Assembly: GCF_019459305.1 (NCBI RefSeq)
Contig: NZ_JAIBES010000125.1
Location: 1-55,426 of the forward strand
Reading direction: 5' to 3'
Length of the DNA: 55,426 nucleotides
Origin: Sphingopyxis sp.
GTDB lineage: Bacteria > Pseudomonadota > Alphaproteobacteria > Sphingomonadales > Sphingomonadaceae
The position numbers and the translations under genes are program-made. A model generated the notes under the pieces. The model was not told the origin of the DNA and searched no databases. It saw nothing but the letters and a program-made list of their open reading frames with translations. Each line of letters begins with the position of its first letter. The first letter of the stretch is position 1. This document shows positions 39,022-47,955 of this stretch, one piece after another.

Positions 39022-40427
39022 GCAATCACAAGACGATCCTGCTGGTCGAGGACGATCCTGCCATCGCGATGATCATCCGCGAGACGCTCGTTGGCGAATG
39101 CGGTCATTTCGCGTCGGTCGGCAGCATCGCCGAACGCAACGCGTGGCTTAAGGACCATCGCCCCGACCTGATCATCACCGATGTCGTGCTGCCCGACGGC
39201 GACGGTATCGATTCGCTGCGTGTAGATGTCGGAACGCCGGTGATCGTGCTGTCGGCGCAAAACACGCTCGATACCGCGGTGCGCGCGACGGGGATCGGCA
39301 GCTACGACTATCTGCCCAAGCCGTTCGATCTCGACGAACTGACCGCGAGCGTTCGCGCTGCGTTGCAGCGCCCCGCCGAGCCAATGACCGGCACAGATCC
39401 GGCGCAAGCGGACAGCCACGGGCTGGTCGGTCGTGCGCCCGCGATGCAGGCGGTGTATCGTACGATCGCGCGGCTCGCCTCGAACGACCTCGCGGTGCTG
39501 ATCCTCGGCGAATCGGGGACCGGCAAGGAAGTTGTGGCGCGCGCGATCCATGCAACGGGGCTGCGCCGGGCTGGTCCCTTCGTTGCGATCAACATGGCCG
39601 CGATCCCGCGCGAGTTGATCGAGGCCGAGCTGTTTGGCCATGAAAAAGGCGCCTTCACCGGCGCGCACAGCCGCAATGCGGGGCGTTTCGAGCAGGCGGC
39701 GGGCGGCACCTTGTTCCTTGATGAGATCGGCGACATGCCGCTGGAAGCGCAGACCCGGTTGCTGCGTGTGCTGCAAAGCAACGAATATTCGACCGTTGGC
39801 GGCAATCAGGCGCTGCGCGCCGACGTCCGCGTGATCGCCGCGACCCATCGCGACATGCGAACCTTGGTCGCAGATGGGCGTTTCCGCGAGGATCTCTTCT
39901 ACCGGCTCAACGTCATTCCGGTAACGCTGCCGCCGCTGCGCGACCGGCGCAGCGACATTGCTGCGCTGGTGCGCCATTTCGTCGATGCGGGGCGTGCTTC
40001 GGGGCTGCCCGACCGCCAGTTCGCGCCTGCCGCGATGCAGTGGCTCGAACGCTATGATTGGCCCGGGAATGTCCGCGAGCTTGGAAACGTCGTCCAGCGT
40101 CTGGCAGTGCTTTCGCGCGATACCGTCGTGACCGTGCGCGATGTGGAAACGGTGCTGCACTACAATGGCGAAGGCGGCGGCGCGGCGGCGCCGGCCGACC
40201 TGATCGCGCGCGCGGTCGATGATTGGGTGCGCGAGCAGATGGCCAGTGACGCGCCTGAGGGCGAACTCCACGGCCAGCTCGAAGCGATCGTCGAGGCAGC
40301 GCTATTTCGCCGCGTCCTGCGCGATGTGCGCGGCAATCAGCTGGAGGCGGCGCGGCGGCTCGGGATCAATCGCAACACGTTGCGCAAGCGGCTCGGGCAG
40401 CTGGATATCGATCCCACGCATCCTTGA
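39018..40427 (+). CDS. ntrC: Nitrogen regulation sigma-54 activator NtrC
   Basis: Response regulator and sigma-54 activator for nitrogen-limitation genes. The 469-aa protein has a receiver domain with Asp55 (LIITDVVLPDGDG), an AAA+ domain with Walker A GESGTGKE, the sigma-54 contact loop GAFTGA, and a C-terminal Fis-type helix-turn-helix (NQLEAARRLGINRNTLRKRL). The ATG at 39018 overlaps the ntrB stop. All activator motifs are intact. Confidence 0.95.
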   Translation: MSNHKTILLVEDDPAIAMIIRETLVGECGHFASVGSIAERNAWLKDHRPDLIITDVVLPDGDGIDSLRVDVGTPVIVLSAQNTLDTAVRATGIGSYDYLPKPFDLDELTASVRAALQRPAEPMTGTDPAQADSHGLVGRAPAMQAVYRTIARLASNDLAVLILGESGTGKEVVARAIHATGLRRAGPFVAINMAAIPRELIEAELFGHEKGAFTGAHSRNAGRFEQAAGGTLFLDEIGDMPLEAQTRLLRVLQSNEYSTVGGNQALRADVRVIAATHRDMRTLVADGRFREDLFYRLNVIPVTLPPLRDRRSDIAALVRHFVDAGRASGLPDRQFAPAAMQWLERYDWPGNVRELGNVVQRLAVLSRDTVVTVRDVETVLHYNGEGGGAAAPADLIARAVDDWVREQMASDAPEGELHGQLEAIVEAALFRRVLRDVRGNQLEAARRLGINRNTLRKRLGQLDIDPTHP

Positions 40428-40520
40428 GCGAAGGAAACGAACTCATATTTGAGGCTTTCTAGCGGCCAAAGCGCAGTTTGTGTGTTTTCTATGCAACAGG
40501 TTTGTCGTAGCATAGCAACA

Positions 40521-42812
40521 ATGGCGCACGCGGCTCCCCTGACTCACGATATCGACCCAGCCGCGCCGGACGTACGCTCGGGCTTCTGGCGCTTCGCGGT
40601 CCCCGAATATTACACGCTGGCACTGGTCATCAGCGTCGGCATCGCGACCTATGTCTTTGTCACGGGCGATGCGCAGAGCGAGCGACTACTTACCCCTGCG
40701 CTCGTCGCTGCGATCATGGTCGCCAATCTGGTACCGGCGATGGCGCTGATCGTGCTGATCGGCAGCCGCGTCGCGCGCGCCCGGGCGGTACGATCGATGG
40801 AGGGCGGCAACGGCCGCCTGCATGTGCGACTGGTAGCATTGTTTTCTTTGATTGCGGCCGCGCCGACGTTGCTCGTGGTGATTTTTGCATCACTGCTGTT
40901 CCAGTTCGGCGTCGATTTCTGGTTTTCTGACCGGTCGCGCGGAATGTTCGAGAATGCGGCCAATCTGGCGGAGGGTTATTATCAGGAGAACCAGCGCGAA
41001 GTTGGGGCCAACACGGCGAAAATGGCGGAAGATCTTGGCAATCTCCTGACTCGCGTATCGATCTCTGATCCCGATTTTTCGAACTATTATTTTCAGCAGG
41101 TTGTGGTGCGAAGCCTGAACGAGTCAGCGATTATCGAGATCGGGAAAGATGGTCTGGCACGCACCGCGGCGGCCGTCAGTCCCGACAACCGGGTTGCTGA
41201 GAGTCGATTGACACCGACGATGAGAAGCAGGCTCGCGGCAGGGGAAGATGTTGTTGTCGTTCGGCAGTCGGACCGCGTGGAAGCAGCAGCGCGACTTCCT
41301 GGGCGAGATGGCGCCTATGTTTATGCATCGCGCGATGCGAATGTGCCAGGTTTCCAGCAGTCCGAGCGGGCCAGCACGGTGCTCGCTGACTATAATGGCC
41401 TGTTCCAACGCTCGCAGCTTTTACAGTTACAATTTAACGGCGCACTATATTTGGGATCGCTATTGCTGCTCGCGCTCGCCGTGATTGCGGCAATCGTCGT
41501 CGCCGACCGCATCGTCCGCCCGCTCGGGACACTGATCGGCGCGACGCGCACCGCGGCGGGGGGCGACCTGTCGGTGCGCGTGACGCCGCCGGTTCGCGAT
41601 GACGAAATCTCGGTGCTCACCCGCGCCTTCAACCGGATGACTGAGCAGCTGGAGGGGCAGACCGGCGCGCTCGTCAGCGTCAACGAACAGCTCGAAGCGC
41701 GGCGCAGCTTTATTGAAGCGGTGCTCAGCGGCGTGTCCTCGGCAGTGATTTCGGTAGACGCCGATCACCGCATCCAGCTCGCCAACGCGGCCGCCGAGCG
41801 GCTGATCTGCCAGTCGGCTGACTGCCTGACCGGTCGCCCCTTGGCGGACGTCGCGCCCGAACTCGCCCAGCTGCTGATTGGGGACGAGCGCGAGGCGATC
41901 GTCCAACTCGCGCGTGTAAACGCCGAACCCGCGACGTTGGCCGCTAAAGCTGTTGCGCAGGGCGATGGCTTTGTCCTCAGTTTTGAGGATATTACGCAGC
42001 AATTGCTCGATCAGCGCCGCGCCGCTTGGTCCGATGTCGCGCGGCGCATCGCGCATGAGATCAAGAACCCATTGACCCCGATCCAGCTCGCCGCCGAGCG
42101 CCTCCAGCGTCGCTTTGGTGACAAGATCGAGGGCGACAGCGCAACGTTCAAAAAGCTGACCGACACCGTGATCCGCCAGGTTCACGACTTGCGCCGGATG
42201 GTCGACGAATTTTCTAGCTTTGCCCGCATGCCCAAACCGACCTTTGGGGTGGAGGATGTCCGCGATATCCTGCGCCAAGCGGTATTCCTGTTCGAGGTTG
42301 CCAAGCCCGATATCGTCTTTGTGATAAAAACCCCCGACGAAATCGAGCCGCTCGTCTGCGATCGACGCCTGTTGTCTCAGGCCATGACAAATATCGTAAA
42401 AAACGCGGTGGAAGCGATTGAAGAAAAAGCAAAAAATTCGGATTCAACGCCTATCGGGCATATCGATGCCGAGCTGGCCGGCGGGCCGCACGGCGAAATC
42501 CTGATCCGTGTTGCCGACGACGGGATCGGCTTGCCACAGGCGCGCGACACCATCGCCGAACCCTATATGACGACGCGGCAGGGCGGCACCGGGCTGGGCC
42601 TCGCGATCGTAAAAAAGATCGTCGAGCAGCATTACGGCGAACTGGAATTTTCGGACAATCCGGCGGGGCAGGGGACGTGCGTGACGCTGACGCTCCATCC
42701 CGACCGACTGCAGGGTTTGGCAGGGAAGGGCGAAGAAACAAGCATGGGGTACGCAGAATCGGTTCCGGGGCGGATCCGCAACCGGCAGGACAGAGAAGAA
42801 CATGGCGCTTGA
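40521..42812 (+). CDS. ntrY: Membrane histidine kinase NtrY
   Basis: Sensor partner of NtrX, linked to nitrogen metabolism and envelope or redox signals in other alphaproteobacteria. About 763 aa: two or three N-terminal helices, a periplasmic region (about 130-290), another helix, HAMP (about 335-390), PAS (about 400-490), then HisKA with His512 (HEIKNPLTPIQLAAERLQRR) and an intact catalytic domain (IVKNAVEAIEE, VADDGIGLP, GGTGLGLAIV). ATG 40521 is preferred, because codons upstream to 40449/40491 include ATA, GCA and ACA, unlike the gene body. It overlaps ntrX by 11 bases. Confidence 0.92.
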   Translation: MAHAAPLTHDIDPAAPDVRSGFWRFAVPEYYTLALVISVGIATYVFVTGDAQSERLLTPALVAAIMVANLVPAMALIVLIGSRVARARAVRSMEGGNGRLHVRLVALFSLIAAAPTLLVVIFASLLFQFGVDFWFSDRSRGMFENAANLAEGYYQENQREVGANTAKMAEDLGNLLTRVSISDPDFSNYYFQQVVVRSLNESAIIEIGKDGLARTAAAVSPDNRVAESRLTPTMRSRLAAGEDVVVVRQSDRVEAAARLPGRDGAYVYASRDANVPGFQQSERASTVLADYNGLFQRSQLLQLQFNGALYLGSLLLLALAVIAAIVVADRIVRPLGTLIGATRTAAGGDLSVRVTPPVRDDEISVLTRAFNRMTEQLEGQTGALVSVNEQLEARRSFIEAVLSGVSSAVISVDADHRIQLANAAAERLICQSADCLTGRPLADVAPELAQLLIGDEREAIVQLARVNAEPATLAAKAVAQGDGFVLSFEDITQQLLDQRRAAWSDVARRIAHEIKNPLTPIQLAAERLQRRFGDKIEGDSATFKKLTDTVIRQVHDLRRMVDEFSSFARMPKPTFGVEDVRDILRQAVFLFEVAKPDIVFVIKTPDEIEPLVCDRRLLSQAMTNIVKNAVEAIEEKAKNSDSTPIGHIDAELAGGPHGEILIRVADDGIGLPQARDTIAEPYMTTRQGGTGLGLAIVKKIVEQHYGELEFSDNPAGQGTCVTLTLHPDRLQGLAGKGEETSMGYAESVPGRIRNRQDREEHGA

Positions 42813-44181
42813 TATTTTGATCGTCGACGACGAACGCGACATTTGCGACCTCGTCGCCGGCGTCATGGAAGACGAAGGTTATGAGGCGCGCATTGCCTCC
42901 GACAGCGATTCCGCGCTCGAAGCGATCCGCCAGCGGCGGCCGTCGCTCGCGCTGATCGACGTTTGGTTGCAGGGATCGCGGCTCGATGGGCTGGGACTTG
43001 TCGAGGCTATCAAGGCGTTCGACCCGACGCTGCCGATCATCGTCATCTCAGGCCACGGCGGGCTCGATACTGCGGTCGCAGCGATCCGGCGCGGTGCCTA
43101 TGATTTCATCGAAAAGCCGTTCGAGGCATCGCGCTTGCTCCATCTGGTGGCGCGCGCGACCGAAAGCGAACGGCTGAAGTTCGAATATGAGCAACTGCGC
43201 GAAAAAGCGGGGCCGTCAGATGAACTGACCGGGACCAGTGCGTCGATCAACAATGTCCGTGCGACACTGAAGCGCGTGGCGGGAACGGGCAGTCGGGTGC
43301 TGATCACCGGTGCCGCAGGGGTCGGCAAGGAAGTTGCCGCGCGCGTGCTGCACGGATGGAGCGGGCGCCAAAATGCGCCGTTTCGCGTTATTTCGTCGGC
43401 GCGCATGGACCCGGAGACGGTCGAAACTGAATTGTTCGGGTCGGAAACCGACGACGGCGCGATCCGCGTCGGGCTGCTCGAGCAAGCGCACGGCGGCACC
43501 TTGTTCCTCGATGAGGTCGCCGACATGCCGCTGACGACGCAGGGCAAGATCCTTCGCGTGCTGACCGATCAGAGCTTTACGCGTGTCGGAGGCCGCACGA
43601 TGATCCGCGTCGATGTGCGGATCATTTCGGGCTCGGCGCGCGACCTGACGACCGAAATTGCCGAAAGCCGGTTTCGCGAGGATCTTTATTACCGGCTTAA
43701 TGTCGTGCCGGTGCATATTCCCCCGCTGCGCGAGCGTCGCGACGACATCGCCAGCCTGTGCGACCATTATATCCGCCGCTACGCCGCCGATCGCCGTGTG
43801 CCTCCGCCCGAAATCAGTTCGGAAGCGATGGCGGCCTTGCAGGCGCATGAGTGGCCGGGCAACGTCCGCGAGCTGCGTAACGTGATCGAGCGCGTGATGA
43901 TATTGGCGCCGAGCGACCGGCTGTCGCGGATCGATGCCGATATGCTGCCGAGCGAACTCGTGCGCGGTGGTACCGATATTTTGCCAAACTCGGAATCGAT
44001 CACCGCAATCCCGCTGAAAGAAGCGCGCGAAAATTTCGAGCGCGAATATCTGCGAATCCAGATCAACCGGTTTTCCGGCAATATTTCGCGCACCGCGACC
44101 TTCATCGGCATGGAACGCTCGGCCCTGCACCGAAAACTGAAACTTTTGGGGCTCACCGAGAGTTCGGACGGCGAGGGTTAA
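42802..44181 (+). CDS. ntrX: Response regulator NtrX without the GAFTGA loop
   Basis: A 459-aa regulator paired with NtrY. Receiver domain with Asp53 (LALIDVWLQGSRLDG), AAA+ domain with a modified Walker A (GAAGVGKE), Walker B region (GGTLFLDEVADMP), and a Fis-type helix-turn-helix end (NISRTATFIGMERSALHRKL). Where NtrC has GAFTGA, the text reads SETDDGAIRVG, so sigma-54 contact is unlikely and it probably controls sigma-70 promoters. The same loss is known in other alphaproteobacterial NtrX proteins (recalled, not checked). Confidence 0.92.
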   Translation: MALDILIVDDERDICDLVAGVMEDEGYEARIASDSDSALEAIRQRRPSLALIDVWLQGSRLDGLGLVEAIKAFDPTLPIIVISGHGGLDTAVAAIRRGAYDFIEKPFEASRLLHLVARATESERLKFEYEQLREKAGPSDELTGTSASINNVRATLKRVAGTGSRVLITGAAGVGKEVAARVLHGWSGRQNAPFRVISSARMDPETVETELFGSETDDGAIRVGLLEQAHGGTLFLDEVADMPLTTQGKILRVLTDQSFTRVGGRTMIRVDVRIISGSARDLTTEIAESRFREDLYYRLNVVPVHIPPLRERRDDIASLCDHYIRRYAADRRVPPPEISSEAMAALQAHEWPGNVRELRNVIERVMILAPSDRLSRIDADMLPSELVRGGTDILPNSESITAIPLKEARENFEREYLRIQINRFSGNISRTATFIGMERSALHRKLKLLGLTESSDGEG

Positions 44182-44244
44182 AGGCTTTGCGCTAGACCTG
44201 ACGCATGCTTTGCCGCATATTGATGGGAAGAAGAAGGTCTTAAA

Positions 44245-44258
44245 GCCGGAAAACCGGC
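44245..44258 (+). other. Short hairpin upstream of hfq
   Basis: GCCGG-AAAA-CCGGC, a 5-bp stem with an AAAA loop, in the 116-base gap between ntrX and hfq. It could be a weak end of the ntr transcript or a structured leader of the hfq mRNA, where Hfq is known to autoregulate in other bacteria. The function here is speculative. Confidence 0.3.
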
Positions 44259-44286
44259 GCATACCCGCGGTCGTACCGCCAAAAAC

Positions 44287-44292
44287 AGGAGG
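44287..44292 (+). promoter_or_regulatory. Shine-Dalgarno of hfq
   Basis: AGGAGG five bases before the GTG at 44298. This strong site fixes the GTG as the start of the tandem Hfq. Confidence 0.85.
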
Positions 44293-44297
44293 CAAAT

Positions 44298-44798
44298 GTG
44301 TCCGATAAGAACCAGAATCTCCAAGATATTTTTCTCAACGCGCTGCGTAAGAGCAAAACCCCGGTAACGATGTTCCTCGTCAAGGGGGTGAAGCTTCAGG
44401 GCATCATCACCTGGTTTGACAATTTCTCGTTGCTGCTGCGCCGCGATGGTCAATCGCAGCTGGTTTATAAACATGCGATCTCGACGGTGATGCCGTCGCA
44501 CGACTTCGACCTGTCGCTGCTCGGCGGCAATCTGCGCGAGGCGCCGGCCAGCAAGGGCAAGGCGTTGCAGGATGTATTCCTGAATGCGGTGCGCAAATCC
44601 GATGAATCGGTGACGATGTTCTTGGTCAACGGCGTGATGTTGCAGGGTGATATCGTCGCTTTTGACCTATTCTGCATGCTGCTCGAGCGCGAGCGGCAGG
44701 TGCAACTCGTCTACAAGCACGCCATTTCGACGGTGCAGCCGAACGGCCCGATCAACCTGACCGATAGCGAGCCGGACGCAGAAGCGGACAACGCCTGA
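44298..44798 (+). CDS. hfq: Tandem two-domain RNA chaperone Hfq
   Basis: A 166-aa protein made of two full Hfq/Sm domains, about residues 6-66 and 88-148, joined by a linker of about 21 residues; ordinary Hfq is 70-100 aa with one domain. Over the 57-residue cores, 40 positions are identical. Both keep the proximal-face residues (LQD near the start, YKHAIST at the end). The second copy differs on the distal face and rim (GVMLQG for GVKLQG; RKSDES for RKSKTP). The likely assembly is a pseudo-hexamer from three chains. It mediates sRNA-mRNA pairing. The acidic tail is short. Confidence 0.96.
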   Translation: MSDKNQNLQDIFLNALRKSKTPVTMFLVKGVKLQGIITWFDNFSLLLRRDGQSQLVYKHAISTVMPSHDFDLSLLGGNLREAPASKGKALQDVFLNAVRKSDESVTMFLVNGVMLQGDIVAFDLFCMLLERERQVQLVYKHAISTVQPNGPINLTDSEPDAEADNA

Positions 44799-46147
44799 TC
44801 GCCTCGATTATCGACAGCCCGGAAGAAGTCACCCGCGGCGCCGCCGCGCTCCTCGTCGTGCCCGAATGGCATAGCCAGCGGCTGGCGCGAGATCTCGACG
44901 CGCGCGCCGAGGAGGCGAAGGGACTCGCGGTGGCCATCGGGCTCGACGTGGTTGCAGTCCACACCTTGCGGCTGCGCCAGACGCGCGCTGCCACGCTGAT
45001 CGGCGTCGGGCAGATCGAAGCCATTACGCCCGATATCGAAAAGCACGGCGTCCAGCTGGTTGTCGTCGATGCGGCGCTCAGCCCGATCCAACAGCGCAAT
45101 CTGGAAACCTCGTTCGGCACCAAGGTCATCGACCGCACCGGGCTGATCCTCGAAATCTTTGGTGAACGCGCCGCGACCGCTGAGGGGCGGTTGCAGGTGG
45201 AACTTGCGCATCTCGACTATCAGGCGGGACGGCTGGTGCGCAGCTGGACCCACCTCGAACGCCAGCGCGGCGGCTTCGGTTTCCTCGGCGGGCCTGGCGA
45301 AACGCAGATCGAGGCCGATCGACGGATGATCCGCAACCGCATGGCCCGGATTCGGCGCAGCCTTGATGATGCACGGCGCACTCGCCAGCTCCAACGGTCG
45401 AAGCGCCAGCGCGCGCCATGGCCCGTGGTGGCGCTGGTTGGTTATACAAATTCCGGCAAATCGACGTTTTTCAATCGCTTGACGGGAAGTGACGTCATGG
45501 CGGAAGATATGTTGTTTGCCACGCTCGATCCGACGATGCGCGAGATAAGGCTGCCGGGGGTCGACAAGGCGATCCTGTCCGATACCGTGGGTTTTGTGTC
45601 TGATCTGCCCACCGAACTAGTCGCGGCGTTCCGTGCCACGCTGGAAGAGGTCACGACTGCCGACCTGATTGTCCATGTCCGTGACATCGTCCATCCCGAC
45701 AGCGACGCGCAATATGACGATGTTCGAGCGATTCTAAGCTCGCTCGGCGTCAATGGACCGCAGGATGACGGGGAGGGCGATACGCCGCCGGCGATCCCGC
45801 AGATCGAAATCTGGAACAAGATCGATACCGCGGACGCCGATGGGCGCGCTGGGATCGAGGAGATGGCGGCGCGCCGTTCTGACGTCGCGGTCGTATCCGC
45901 CGTGACGGGCGAAGGCGTCGAAGCCGCGCGCGTGTTGATGGCGGCGCAACTGACCGCGCTGCACAAGGTGCAGCGGATTTACCTCGACTATCAGGACGGC
46001 GAAGCGGCGGCGTGGCTTCACGCGCGTGGTGAGGTGTTGGCCGATGAACCCGAGGGTGAGGGACATGTACTGACCGTCCGGCTCGATCCCGCCGACAGCG
46101 CACGCTTTGAGCGGCTGTGGCCTACGGACGACGCTCCGACGCCTTGA
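44795..46147 (+). CDS. hflX: Ribosome-associated GTPase HflX
   Basis: A GTPase that splits or rescues stalled ribosomes. About 450 aa: an N-terminal HflX domain ([22 protein letters not shown]), the glycine-rich [19 protein letters not shown] linker, and a G domain with GYTNSGKST, a DTVGF switch and a late WNKID. The first canonical start, GTG 44858, would lose the first beta strand (AAALLVV) that relatives have. The frame is open back to the hfq stop, where CTG 44795 overlaps it (CTGA). The start is therefore uncertain. The 3' end overlaps mazG on the other strand by 26 bp. Confidence 0.92.
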   Translation: MIASIIDSPEEVTRGAAALLVVPEWHSQRLARDLDARAEEAKGLAVAIGLDVVAVHTLRLRQTRAATLIGVGQIEAITPDIEKHGVQLVVVDAALSPIQQRNLETSFGTKVIDRTGLILEIFGERAATAEGRLQVELAHLDYQAGRLVRSWTHLERQRGGFGFLGGPGETQIEADRRMIRNRMARIRRSLDDARRTRQLQRSKRQRAPWPVVALVGYTNSGKSTFFNRLTGSDVMAEDMLFATLDPTMREIRLPGVDKAILSDTVGFVSDLPTELVAAFRATLEEVTTADLIVHVRDIVHPDSDAQYDDVRAILSSLGVNGPQDDGEGDTPPAIPQIEIWNKIDTADADGRAGIEEMAARRSDVAVVSAVTGEGVEAARVLMAAQLTALHKVQRIYLDYQDGEAAAWLHARGEVLADEPEGEGHVLTVRLDPADSARFERLWPTDDAPTP

Positions 46148-46898
46148 CCGCCAGCCAATGCGCTTCCTGCGCGTCGAGCGACAGACCCGCCAGACTGCCG
46201 CCTGCGCGATCTTCCATCGCGGCAAAACGGCGCCCGAATTTGGTGTTGGCGTCGCGAAGCGCGCTTTCGGCGTCGACTCTCAAGTGACGCGCGTAATTAA
46301 CGACCGCGAACAGCAGGTCGCCGACCTCCTCGTGACGGGCCGCATCGCTAGTTGCGGTTGCCACTTCAGCCAGTTCTTCGGTGATCTTGTCGCGTGGGCC
46401 AGCCTCGTCAGGCCAGTCGAACCCGACGCGCGCAGCGCGCGACTGGAGCTTTTGGGCACGCAGCAAGGCAGGCAAGGATAGCGCGACGCCTGAAAGAGCG
46501 CTTTTGAGACCGTCAGCGGCGCGTTCATCGGCCTTGATCTGTTCCCATTGCTGGCGGACGTCGTCAGCCTTGTGATCACCAAAAATATGCGGATGGCGGC
46601 GTTCCATCTTGTCGCTGATCGCGGTGGCGACATCGTCAAAGCCGAAGATGCCGGCGTCTGCGGCAATCTGGCTGTGGAACACGACCTGGAGCAACAGGTC
46701 GCCAAGTTCGTCGCAGATCGCCGCAGGATCGCCGCCCGCGATCGCTTCGGCAACTTCGTAGGCTTCCTCGATCGTGTAGGGCGCGATCGTCGTGAAACTC
46801 TGCGCAAGATCCCACTCGCATCCATCATGAGGGTCGCGCAATTTGGCCATCACCGCCAGCAGGCGATCAATGGGGGGATGGAGCGTCGCGTGGGCCAT
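46122..46898 (-). CDS. mazG: Nucleoside triphosphate pyrophosphohydrolase MazG
   Basis: Hydrolyses NTPs to NMPs and PPi, a house-cleaning and stress enzyme. The 258-aa protein has two MazG domains: the first has the metal motif EEAYEVAEAI with DELGDLLLQVVFHSQIA, and the second has EEVGDLLFAVVNYARHL. The length is that of the double-domain E. coli type. It sits behind an AT-rich upstream patch and overlaps hflX convergently. Confidence 0.94.
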   Translation of the reverse strand: MAHATLHPPIDRLLAVMAKLRDPHDGCEWDLAQSFTTIAPYTIEEAYEVAEAIAGGDPAAICDELGDLLLQVVFHSQIAADAGIFGFDDVATAISDKMERRHPHIFGDHKADDVRQQWEQIKADERAADGLKSALSGVALSLPALLRAQKLQSRAARVGFDWPDEAGPRDKITEELAEVATATSDAARHEEVGDLLFAVVNYARHLRVDAESALRDANTKFGRRFAAMEDRAGGSLAGLSLDAQEAHWLAVKASERRP

Positions 46899-46960
46899 GA
46901 TTTTATCCGATAATATATATTATGTTAAATTCTCTATGGGACTGAGGAAATCCCCCTGCC
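46899..46960 (-). promoter_or_regulatory. AT-rich patch with palindrome upstream of mazG
   Basis: The patch contains the perfect palindrome ATAATATATATTAT at 46910-46923, ending 12 bases before the mazG ATG, in an otherwise GC-rich genome. On the minus strand it offers several -10-like hexamers (TAATAT, TATTAT). A promoter or operator for mazG is plausible, but no -35 is clear. Confidence 0.35.
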
Positions 46961-47004
46961 GTTGAAATCATACGATTTTGCCCCGGCATATGATTGCGAA
47001 GCAA

Positions 47005-47181
47005 TCAGGTGACCATCTGCCACGTTCGGATGACCAGAAACACCAGACCAAAAATCGCCGCCCACGCCAACCCCATCTTGAGCCAGTCGGCCATCGGCAA
47101 CCGCCGCGCCAACAAGGAGCTGACGACCAGCGTCAGCGCACCGACGAACCAGATCATCTGCACCGCCGTATCACCGCTCAT
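47005..47181 (-). CDS. Small membrane protein (58 aa) coupled to the MBL-fold gene
   Basis: ATG at 47181 overlaps the stop of the MBL-fold gene (ATGA). The product has two hydrophobic helices (about residues 8-24 and 37-53) with a basic turn between them (LLARRLPMADWLKMG). The pattern resembles the membrane anchor of alphaproteobacterial retropepsin-like aspartic proteases, but no DTG protease domain follows; the frame stops at 47005. It may be a stand-alone anchor relic or a genuine microprotein. Confidence 0.62.
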   Translation of the reverse strand: MSGDTAVQMIWFVGALTLVVSSLLARRLPMADWLKMGLAWAAIFGLVFLVIRTWQMVT

Positions 47182-47942
47182 AGCTGCACCTCCAAACCGT
47201 CATAGCCCGGCTCGACACCCGGCGGCAATTCACCCGCAAGGTCGTCATAATCCATCGTATTGTCCATATGCGTGATAACCGCGCGCGGACTGCCGCATTT
47301 TTCGAGCGCAGCGAGCGTCATCGCGAGGTGCGGATGCGTCGGGTGCGGATAGCGGCGCAGCGCATCGATCACAAAAAGGTCAACGCCTTGGAAAAAGTCG
47401 ACCATCTCGTCGGTAAACTTTGAAAAATCCGTAGCATAGCCGATCTTATGCACACCATCGCAGAAGATCAGCCCGCTGGCCTTGATCGGCCCGTGCGGCA
47501 TTTCGATCGCCGAAACCTCGATCGGCCCGATCGATTGATGGTCCAGCAAGTCGATCGGATCGACCAACGCCGGATAACCGGCGTTTCCGGCAAAGGCATA
47601 GGTGAAGCGCCATTTGAGTGTGTCGAGCACATGGTTGCGCGCATAGGCCGGCACCAGAGAGCCGCGCAGATGCATGATCTGGCGCAAATCGTCCAATCCG
47701 TGGCAATGGTCCGCATGCTCGTGGGTCCAGATGATGCCATCGACTGTGCCAACCTCGGCATCGAGCAATTGCAACCGCATGTCGGGACTGGTGTCGACGA
47801 GCAGGCGAAAGCCACCGAGCGAGATCAGGATCGAGGACCGACTGCGCAGGTTGCGCGGATTGTCGGGGTCGCATTGCCCCCAGTCATTACCGATCCGCGG
47901 CACGCCCGACGACGTCCCGCAACCCAGGATACGAACCTTCAT
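47178..47942 (-). CDS. MBL-fold metal-dependent hydrolase (PhnP/RNase Z-like)
   Basis: A 254-aa protein of the metallo-beta-lactamase superfamily, close to PhnP-type phosphodiesterases. It starts MKVRILGCGTSSGVPRIG; the metal site is WTHEHADHCHGLDDLR, with further ligands in EMPHGPIKASG, GYATDFSKFTD and VITHMDN. It probably acts on a cyclic nucleotide or phosphodiester; the substrate is unknown. It lies 13 bases after tatD and is coupled to the 58-aa gene. Confidence 0.88.
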   Translation of the reverse strand: MKVRILGCGTSSGVPRIGNDWGQCDPDNPRNLRSRSSILISLGGFRLLVDTSPDMRLQLLDAEVGTVDGIIWTHEHADHCHGLDDLRQIMHLRGSLVPAYARNHVLDTLKWRFTYAFAGNAGYPALVDPIDLLDHQSIGPIEVSAIEMPHGPIKASGLIFCDGVHKIGYATDFSKFTDEMVDFFQGVDLFVIDALRRYPHPTHPHLAMTLAALEKCGSPRAVITHMDNTMDYDDLAGELPPGVEPGYDGLEVQL

Positions 47943-47955
47943 GGCGCGTATGGCG

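Noticed and set aside
43200..44181. NtrX as a sigma-54 activator like NtrC
   Set aside because: The GAFTGA loop needed for sigma-54 contact is missing from the AAA+ domain.
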